This document shows, in pieces, positions 5,210 to 9,520 of a stretch of 9,520 nucleotides of DNA. The position numbers and the translations under genes were made by a program. Position 1 is the first letter of the stretch. Each line of letters starts with the position of its first letter. The DNA is from JASFEQ01 sp050122535 (GTDB taxonomy: Bacteria > Desulfobacterota > DSM-4660 > Desulfatiglandales > HGW-15), in NCBI GenBank assembly GCA_050122535.1, contig JASFIT010000158.1:1-9520 (forward strand), written 5' to 3'. Below the pieces are notes generated by a model. The model was not told the origin of the DNA and searched no databases. It saw only the letters and a list, made by a program, of their open reading frames with translations.

Positions 5210-6187
5210 TCATCCAGTAAGGGAATAGGTCTCGGATCCAGTCTCTTTTATCTTCCCTTCGTGTGTCAGTTTCTGCAGATGGCTCTCCAATATGGGGATG
5301 CCCGGGAAAAACTGTACAGTGGGAAGTGCGAAAAAGATGTTAAGGAGTTCTTCAAAACGCTTCTGCCCGCTTTGAAGGGCTTCAACAATGCCCCTGTCCT
5401 TTTCTAATATCGCATCCTTGATCTTTCGAATACCTTCTCTTGAATCCTGGATCAAATCCCCGTGAGAAGGGAGAATTAGATCAATGTCCAGGACCTCAAC
5501 TTTCTTTAGGCTCTCAAGATACCTGGCTGCACCTCCGGAAGAAGGGGTGTACCAGGCCACCATTTCCCCTACGATGTCGCCGGCCAACAGAACCCGCTTG
5601 TCAGGATCATAAAGAGACATGTGCCCGGGGGCGTGTCCCGGCGTATGAAGGACCTGGAAATGGTATTCCCCAACCCGAATGAAATCTCCTTCCGCGACCG
5701 TTCTAGTCGGTTTTACATGGCACATTGAACAACCGAGGGCCTTGAAGTAAGGGATCAACTCAAATCCCGCGCCTTTGCTCCCTTTTGGAACCTCATAGCC
5801 CATTGCGGCGAATTGCTTTTTACACAAGGCAATATCAAAGGATAGGGTCAGCTTTTCCGGTTCAAGCGCATAGGGTAGATCATCCTCATGCAGGAAAATA
5901 CGTTCAGGCGTAAATTCAGATAAAAGGATCTCCATGGCACCTGAGTGGTCGGGGTGCACGTGGGAAAGGACAATCTTCTTGATAGATTTTGATTTCCATC
6001 CCAGGACTTCTAGGGCACTGAAAAGGCGATCAATCGGAGCCATGCTCCCGCAGCCCACATCAAAGAGACTTATTCCATCTCCATCTTTAAACAGATAGAC
6101 GTTGGCTGATTCGGGCCAATAAGATGATTCGGGCCTGATCATCTTCAGATCATCAAAAATGGAAACAGTATTCTCGAACATAGTCAT
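5210..6187 (-). CDS. Metallo-beta-lactamase fold hydrolase with C-terminal winged helix
   Basis: 325 residues. The N-terminal MBL domain carries the dinuclear metal site: HxHxDH (His76, His78, Asp80, His81), 'HTPGHAPGH' (His185), 'LLAGDIVG' (Asp204) and 'LPSHGD' (His242). The region after 250 ('REGIRKIKDAILEKDRGIVEAL...') and the 'LESHLQKLTHEGKIKETG' end fit the winged-helix tail found in LACTB2-like proteins. Relatives hydrolyse thioesters, lactones or other esters; the nearby CoA enzymes make an acyl-CoA or thioester substrate plausible, but this is inference. Last of three minus-strand genes after the crotonase and the nitroreductase. Starts at 6187 and 6181 are both possible; neither has a clear Shine-Dalgarno because a repeat (6192-6240) lies directly upstream. 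No signal peptide, so probably cytoplasmic. Confidence 0.87.
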   Translation of the reverse strand: MTMFENTVSIFDDLKMIRPESSYWPESANVYLFKDGDGISLFDVGCGSMAPIDRLFSALEVLGWKSKSIKKIVLSHVHPDHSGAMEILLSEFTPERIFLHEDDLPYALEPEKLTLSFDIALCKKQFAAMGYEVPKGSKGAGFELIPYFKALGCSMCHVKPTRTVAEGDFIRVGEYHFQVLHTPGHAPGHMSLYDPDKRVLLAGDIVGEMVAWYTPSSGGAARYLESLKKVEVLDIDLILPSHGDLIQDSREGIRKIKDAILEKDRGIVEALQSGQKRFEELLNIFFALPTVQFFPGIPILESHLQKLTHEGKIKETGSETYSLTG

Positions 6188-6191
6188 GCAC

Positions 6192-6240
6192 TGGAATGTT
6201 GGAAAGATGGAATACTGGAAACTGGGGACCCGCTTGCGGG
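6192..6240. repeat. Imperfect tandem repeat plus GC hairpin between nitroreductase and MBL genes
   Basis: TGGAATGTTGGAA (6192-6204) and TGGAATACTGGAA (6208-6220) are 16-bp-spaced near copies. They are followed by a short hairpin CCCGCTTGCGGG (6229-6240) flanked by two GGGGAC copies. This looks like an inserted dispersed repeat. It occupies the place where the ribosome site of the downstream MBL gene should be. Confidence 0.45.
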
Positions 6241-6292
6241 GACTGGGCGGAACGAAGTGAGCGCGAAGAATAATGGGAAGAACTTAAATCCA

Positions 6293-6976
6293 TTACTCCA
6301 CAAATGTAACGATGTTTTCTATTTCCTCTCTATTCGTCCTCAATTTATTAATGGGTTGATCCCAGTCCGGATACCCGATCGCAATCCCGATGATGATGAA
6401 TTTGGAATCAGGAATCCCAACAACCTTTCTCACTTGCTCAGGGTAATCAACAATAGCACGCATAACACAGGTGCCCAAATCATACTCTTGGGCAGCCAGC
6501 GTTATGTGTCCTGCGACCAAGCCCACATCCACAATGGGCCATTTGCTCTGGAGCATTTTGTCTATGACGATGACGATGATTGTAGGTGCGTCATAGAATT
6601 GCACCATGCTCTCATTCCATGCTTCTATACCCTTCCTGTCCCCTTTTTCTATGCCTAGCAGCTTAAATATCTGCTTTGCCAATTCCACCTGACGTTCTTT
6701 AAAAACACTTTTCAGTGCTGGGGCAACGCCTTTTGAAGGCCCCATACCGAGTTCGGGGCTGGGCGGCTTTCCAAGACGATGTTCCTCAATACTTGCGCGC
6801 TTCAGTGCTTTTAGCGCTTCTCCTTTCACAATGAAGAATTCCCAAGGCTGACTGTTGACACTGGAAGGGGCGCGGGTCGCAATCCGTAAGACCTCAATCA
6901 GCACATCTTCGGAAAGAGGCTCAGGTGTGAAAGCCCTGATAGATTTCCTCCCATCAATGGCTTCTAAAAGATCCAT
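6293..6976 (-). CDS. Nitroreductase family FMN oxidoreductase
   Basis: 227 residues with the nitroreductase layout: 'AIDGRKSIRAFTPEPL' (6-21, FMN-phosphate residues Arg10, Ser12, Arg14), 'RAPSSVNSQPWEFFIV' (35-50, FMN ring contacts Ser39, Asn41, Gln43), a variable middle insertion (about 65-125), 'IVDVGLVAGHITLAAQEYDLGTC' (148-170) and a closing 'IIGIAIGYPD'. Such enzymes use NAD(P)H to reduce nitro, quinone, flavin or enone groups; the natural substrate cannot be inferred from this sequence. The ATG at 6976 is chosen because AGGAGG (6983-6988) lies 6 nt upstream; the longer frame from 7003 adds nine residues and lacks such a site. It lies 155 bp after the crotonase and 105 bp before the MBL gene on the same strand, so probably cotranscribed. 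Confidence 0.9.
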   Translation of the reverse strand: MDLLEAIDGRKSIRAFTPEPLSEDVLIEVLRIATRAPSSVNSQPWEFFIVKGEALKALKRASIEEHRLGKPPSPELGMGPSKGVAPALKSVFKERQVELAKQIFKLLGIEKGDRKGIEAWNESMVQFYDAPTIIVIVIDKMLQSKWPIVDVGLVAGHITLAAQEYDLGTCVMRAIVDYPEQVRKVVGIPDSKFIIIGIAIGYPDWDQPINKLRTNREEIENIVTFVE

Positions 6977-7013
6977 ATGTAACCTCCTGAGTATGAACAC
7001 CAATTGAAAGTAG

Positions 7014-7033
7014 GGCGGGCCACTGTGCCCGCC
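7014..7033. repeat. GC-rich intercistronic hairpin
   Basis: Arms GGCGGGC (7014-7020) and GCCCGCC (7027-7033) form a 7-bp stem with a 6-nt loop in the gap between crotonase and nitroreductase. There is no T-run on the transcribed (minus) side, so it more likely stabilises mRNA or is a dispersed repeat than a true terminator. Confidence 0.45.
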
Positions 7034-7131
7034 TCCCGCTGATCGCTGCAGTGGGTGGCCTTACGAATATCACTCATAACCCTATATAGCCGAACACTAA
7101 GGACGGGTGTGGAGAACACAGATAGTACGAG

Positions 7132-7905
7132 CTAAAGCTTCTCAAAAGTCCCGTGGCGGCCCGCTCCTTCAAGAAAACGGCGAACCCCTTCCCCCGTCTC
7201 ACCGCTCTGGATGGTGGACATGCCCAACTGAAACTCATTGTGCATGGCCTGTTCAAAGGGGAGTTCCCATTGCTCATAGGTAGAGCGACGGTCACTTAAA
7301 AGACAGCGCTGGGGGAAGCGCAAGAGTTGTTCGGCCAAGGTCTCTGCCTCAGCCCGAGAGGCGCCCGGCTCCACGACCCTGTTGGCCAGTCCCATGCTCA
7401 GCGCCTCTTCGGCCCCAACAGGCCGGCCTGTAAGAATCATATCCAGGGCATGGGAGAGACCTATGGCACGGGCCAGTCGAACCGTACCGCCATCTATCAG
7501 GGGCACACCCCAGCGCCGGCAAAATACGCCGAATATGGCATCCCGTTCCATCACGCGCAAGTCGCACCAGAGGGCAAGCTCAAGTCCACCGGCCACCGCG
7601 TGACCAGCCACCGCAGCGATGAGTGGTTTGTCCAAATACATACGGCATGGACCCATGGGGCTGTCACCCTCTTTTTCCAAGCGATTGGAGCGCCCATCAG
7701 CCAAGGCCTTCAGGTCCGCACCTGCGCAGAAATAACCCTCCGCCCCGGTAAGCACCCCTACCCTTGCCTCTTCATCCTTCTCAAACGCCCGGAAGGCATC
7801 GGCCAGTTCTTGGGCCGTTTGGCGATCCACAGCGTTTCGCACTTCAGGGCGGTTGATAATAACGGTGGTCACTGGACCTTTTTTCTCGACGATAATGTTA
7901 GCCAT
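7132..7905 (-). CDS. Enoyl-CoA hydratase/isomerase (crotonase) family, PRK08259-like
   Basis: 257 residues, standard crotonase length. Visible signatures: 'INRPEVRNAVD' (17-27), 'FCAGADLKAL' (59-68, first oxyanion-hole loop), 'AVAGHAVAGGLELALWCDLRV' (98-118) and 'FGVFCRRWGVPLIDGGTVRLARAIG' (125-149). Glu109 matches catalytic Glu144 of rat mitochondrial hydratase. The position of Glu164 is Cys129. 'FCRRWGVPLIDGGT' is typical of a known subfamily (PRK08259, from memory) whose exact reaction is not settled, so simple hydratase activity should not be assumed. AGGAGG (7911-7916) lies 5 nt before the ATG at 7905. It is the first large gene of the minus-strand set with nitroreductase and MBL hydrolase; a candidate promoter lies at 8025-8053 and a leader ORF overlaps its start codon region. 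Confidence 0.9.
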   Translation of the reverse strand: MANIIVEKKGPVTTVIINRPEVRNAVDRQTAQELADAFRAFEKDEEARVGVLTGAEGYFCAGADLKALADGRSNRLEKEGDSPMGPCRMYLDKPLIAAVAGHAVAGGLELALWCDLRVMERDAIFGVFCRRWGVPLIDGGTVRLARAIGLSHALDMILTGRPVGAEEALSMGLANRVVEPGASRAEAETLAEQLLRFPQRCLLSDRRSTYEQWELPFEQAMHNEFQLGMSTIQSGETGEGVRRFLEGAGRHGTFEKL

Positions 7906-7948
7906 CGCTCCCTCCTGAGGCCGTTGAATAGTGTCCCCTTTTGCCCAT
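7898..7948 (-). CDS. Possible 16-residue leader peptide overlapping the crotonase start
   Basis: An ATG at 7948 with AAAGGAGA (GGAG 6 nt upstream) opens MGKRGHYSTASGGSDG and stops at TAA (7898-7900), eight bases inside the crotonase gene, which starts at 7905 in another frame. The ribosome site is as good as that of the crotonase itself, and the stop/start overlap would allow translational coupling. The peptide has no attenuator-type codon run. It could also be the remnant of a lost gene or chance. Confidence 0.35.
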   Translation of the reverse strand: MGKRGHYSTASGGSDG

Positions 7949-8024
7949 GCTGGTCTCCTTTCAATGGGTCTATGGTGGAAGGTGAATTCAGGCGAGGCGA
8001 TACGGACTTCACTTTGTGCGAAGG

Positions 8025-8053
8025 AGCATAGGGTAAACGCTCTTAGGTGTCAA
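8025..8053 (-). promoter_or_regulatory. Candidate sigma70 promoter for the crotonase-nitroreductase-MBL unit
   Basis: On the minus strand a perfect TTGACA (8048-8053) is followed after 17 bp by TATGCT (8025-8030, 4/6). The start would be near 8018, giving a leader of roughly 110 nt containing the small ORF. The -35 box overlaps the start of an inverted-repeat cluster: TTAGGT/ACCTAA (8043-8048 and 8102-8107) and AACGGG/CCCGTT (8052-8057 and 8088-8093). Confidence 0.55.
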
Positions 8054-8151
8054 CGGGAAAGGCATTCCCGGATCGCGCGCCTGTGAACCCGTTTCCAACT
8101 AACCTAAAAAATCCAGATGCTGAAACACGGACCCTGAGCCCTCATGACCGC

Positions 8152-8287
8152 CCCGCGTCGAGTGCGGGATAAACTCCGGCGGGCATCCAGGCTTCGAGGC
8201 TTTTTAGGATTTATCTGGATTCCCGCTTGCGCGGGAATGACAAAGGATGCCATTCACCCCTGCACAAAGCACGGGGCATTCTGGCAT
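8152..8287. repeat. Hairpin repeat cluster between crotonase promoter and response regulator
   Basis: No gene is visible between 8054 and 8360. The stretch holds a hairpin CCCGC/GCGGG (8152-8168), a perfect 8-bp hairpin ATTCCCGC/GCGGGAAT with a 4-nt loop (8219-8238), and a compound hairpin at 8247-8287 (outer ATGCCA/TGGCAT; inner CCCCTGC pairing with GCA-C-GGGG). The 'GGATTCCCGC...GCGGGAATGAC' form is a common proteobacterial dispersed repeat (from memory), here facing a decayed inverted partner ('GCGGGCATCCAG', 8180-8190). The last hairpin could also end transcripts of the response-regulator gene. Confidence 0.55.
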
Positions 8288-8360
8288 GGTTTTGTGAAGT
8301 ATTTTGAAAGTTCTTCAGTGGTATGATTTTTTAGGGCTGGAAATGATTGCGTGAAGATGT

Positions 8361-8885
8361 TTACATGATTTCTTCCAACTCGTCCTTGGAGACCCGGTAC
8401 GTCTTGTCGAATTCCTGCCAGAATTTCTTTTCCTTATTTTTCCATCCATGTCCAAATCGTTCATCAAAGAAGCCGCTCAAACGGGCGAACCAATTCCCTG
8501 ACTTCTCTATGCCCTTTTGTTGAGCAAGAAAAATCTCCTTGAGATAGATGTCTATCTCGTGCAATTTGTCCTTTGGGATATAGGATTTGGCTCCCAGCTT
8601 AATGGATCCCACCAGGTTATCGGGATTAAGGCCATGGGCCGTAAGCATTAATGCCGGAATCTTTTTCTCTATGGCGATTTCCAACAAATCGAATCCCTGA
8701 ACCCCCATGATATCCAAGACGGCGGCATCATAAATCTTACGCTCCAGCAATTCCTTTGCCGATTCAAAGCTTGCGGCCTTCTCAACATCACAATCCTCGA
8801 GGATCTCCACCAAGGTTGCCAGGATATCTGGTTCATCGTCCACCGCGAGGATTTTCTTCCCTTTTAAAATATCTTCAGTCGCCAT
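8361..8885 (-). CDS. Orphan single-domain response regulator with C-terminal extension
   Basis: 174 residues. Residues 10-122 form a receiver domain: acidic pair Asp16/Asp17, phospho-acceptor Asp58 ('AVLDIMG'), Thr82 ('LMLTAHG') and Lys105 ('YIPKDKL'). The remaining 50 residues ('GNWFARLSGFFDERFGHGWKNKEKKFWQEF...') are aromatic and basic and show no DNA-binding, GGDEF, HD-GYP or kinase domain, so this is probably a protein-interaction output or a phosphorelay partner (inference). No histidine kinase is present in the window. The ATG at 8885 follows AAAAGGAGG with a 10-11 nt gap. It is divergent from the TetR gene, with which it shares a 234-bp intergenic region. Confidence 0.88.
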   Translation of the reverse strand: MATEDILKGKKILAVDDEPDILATLVEILEDCDVEKAASFESAKELLERKIYDAAVLDIMGVQGFDLLEIAIEKKIPALMLTAHGLNPDNLVGSIKLGAKSYIPKDKLHEIDIYLKEIFLAQQKGIEKSGNWFARLSGFFDERFGHGWKNKEKKFWQEFDKTYRVSKDELEEIM

Positions 8886-8964
8886 GATTCGGATCCCTCC
8901 TTTTATTCTTACATCATGCTCAACGGCCTAAACCTCTCATTCCATACAAAATACCCCATATCAT

Positions 8965-8993
8965 AATTTATGGGCAGATCCAAACATAATCAA
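8965..8993 (-). promoter_or_regulatory. Candidate promoter for the response regulator
   Basis: On the minus strand TTGATT (8988-8993) and TAAATT (8965-8970) are 17 bp apart, each a 4/6 match to the sigma70 boxes. It would give a leader of about 75 nt. Weak match; consensus reading only. Confidence 0.35.
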
Positions 8994-8995
8994 GC

Positions 8996-9020
8996 TATAA
9001 AATCCTTTCACGATTTTATA
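8996..9020. promoter_or_regulatory. Perfect 9-bp inverted repeat between response regulator and TetR genes
   Basis: Arms TATAAAATC (8996-9004) and GATTTTATA (9012-9020) are separated by 7 bp. The AT-rich arms have no T-run after the hairpin typical of terminators and lie just upstream of both candidate promoters, so a regulator-binding site is the simplest reading. The regulator is unknown. Confidence 0.4.
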
Positions 9021-9034
9021 TAAGGAAAAAACAT

Positions 9035-9092
9035 TTGACTTGCCGAAATCTCTAACCTATAAACGCTCCTTGAGAGACCGACCGGTCTGTCT
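9035..9092 (+). promoter_or_regulatory. TetR gene promoter followed by an 18-bp operator-like palindrome
   Basis: TTGACT (9035-9040) and TATAAA (9058-9063), 17 bp apart, each match 5/6 of the sigma70 boxes. The expected start is near 9070. AGACCGACCGGTCTGTCT (9075-9092) is a palindrome with one mismatched pair out of nine, centred on ACCGGT, placed directly after the start. ACCGACCGGT-type sites are familiar TetR-family operators, so autorepression is likely. Confidence 0.65.
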
Positions 9093-9119
9093 TGAAATAC
9101 TATCCCGCAGAATTTGACC

Positions 9120-9520
9120 ATGGACCTCAAAGAAAAAATCGTTCACGAGTCCCTAAAGCTCTTCTCCTTGAAAGGTTTTTTGAGCACCTCCATACATGAC
9201 GTGTTGGCCGCGGCAAACACCTCCAAGGGCGGATTTTACAACCATTTTCAGAGCAAAGAAGACCTCTTTTTCGCCGTATTGGCTGAAGCGAGGAAAATTT
9301 GGCGCGAAAAAAACCTTTCTGGCCTTGATGAGATGGAAAGGCCGGTGGAAAAAATCAAAAAGCTCCTGGAAAACTATAGAGACAGATATTTAAAGGATTC
9401 GAAAAACTTCCCCGGAGGATGTATTTTTGTCGCCCTATCTGTGGAACTGGATGACCAACGGCCTCACCTTTCTCGTGAACTGAATAAAGGATTTTCAGGT
9501 TTCAAGGCCATGATTAAGAG
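9120..9520 (+). CDS. TetR/AcrR family transcriptional regulator (C-terminus cut by window edge)
   Basis: From the ATG at 9120 the frame stays open to the window end (133 residues). Residues 1-60 are a TetR DNA-binding domain: 'MDLKEKIVHESLKLFSLKGF', helix-turn-helix 'STSIHDVLAAANTSKGGFYNHF' (22-43) and 'SKEDLFFAVL'. The ligand-binding domain follows with a 'GGCIFVALSVELDDQRP' segment (99-115), common in TetR proteins of one AcrR-like branch. The start lacks a clear Shine-Dalgarno but fits the family N-terminus; a TTG two codons upstream is the only near alternative. The promoter and palindrome at 9035-9092 suggest it represses itself, and possibly genes to its right or the divergent response regulator. 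The ligand is unknown; acyl-CoA-type effectors are plausible from context only. Confidence 0.88.
   Translation, partial: MDLKEKIVHESLKLFSLKGFLSTSIHDVLAAANTSKGGFYNHFQSKEDLFFAVLAEARKIWREKNLSGLDEMERPVEKIKKLLENYRDRYLKDSKNFPGGCIFVALSVELDDQRPHLSRELNKGFSGFKAMIK

Noticed and set aside
7327..8031. 234-codon plus-strand frame opposite the crotonase gene
   Set aside because: Antisense shadow of a clearly conserved crotonase; no family features of its own.
1..9520. CRISPR array, insertion sequence, phage or toxin-antitoxin system
   Set aside because: No regularly spaced repeats, no transposase or integrase, and no paired small ORFs of known toxin type were seen.

Overview
The window looks like a chromosomal segment of an anaerobic bacterium, most plausibly a Desulfobacterota (deltaproteobacterial) genome. 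This is an inference from gene content: a probable selenoprotein, a C_GCAxxG_C_C redox protein, a TIGR04076 protein, a QueG-like Fe-S protein fused to SCP2, and fatty-acid/CoA enzymes with MarR and TetR regulators. Base composition is moderate, with many short hairpin repeats between genes. No phage, IS transposase, CRISPR array, rRNA or tRNA was seen.

Layout. Positions 1-76 (minus) hold the first 25 codons of a LivH-type branched-chain amino-acid permease running off the left edge. About 500 bp of hairpin-rich non-coding DNA follows. Next is a divergent pair: a small TIGR04076 protein (582-851, minus) and a C_GCAxxG_C_C protein (1055-1534, plus). In the latter the first motif Cys is an in-frame TGA, followed by a SECIS-like hairpin. 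I read this as a selenocysteine protein that a standard gene caller would truncate to 1133-1534. It is the most notable feature of the window.

A structured 350 bp gap (1535-1885) leads to a minus-strand unit: a MarR regulator (3279-3737) followed by a 4Fe-4S QueG-like/SCP2 fusion protein (1886-3223). The same 12-bp palindrome, TTGTATATACAA, lies before both genes, and at the marR gene it covers the -10 box. An acyl-CoA dehydrogenase (3936-5153, plus) diverges from marR and appears to lack both known catalytic glutamates.

The minus strand then carries, in transcription order, a PRK08259-like crotonase (7905-7132), a nitroreductase (6976-6293) and a metallo-beta-lactamase-fold hydrolase (6187-5210). 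These are probably one acyl-CoA-related unit, with a TTGACA-17-TATGCT promoter at 8025-8053 and a 16-codon leader ORF that overlaps the crotonase start. A repeat-rich gap follows, then an orphan response regulator (8361-8885, minus). A divergent TetR gene (9120 to the right edge, plus) has a TTGACT-17-TATAAA promoter and an 18-bp near-perfect palindrome just after the expected transcription start.

Taken together, the region suggests acyl-CoA metabolism and thiol/selenol or Fe-S redox chemistry under local transcriptional repressors. The actual substrates cannot be read from the sequence.
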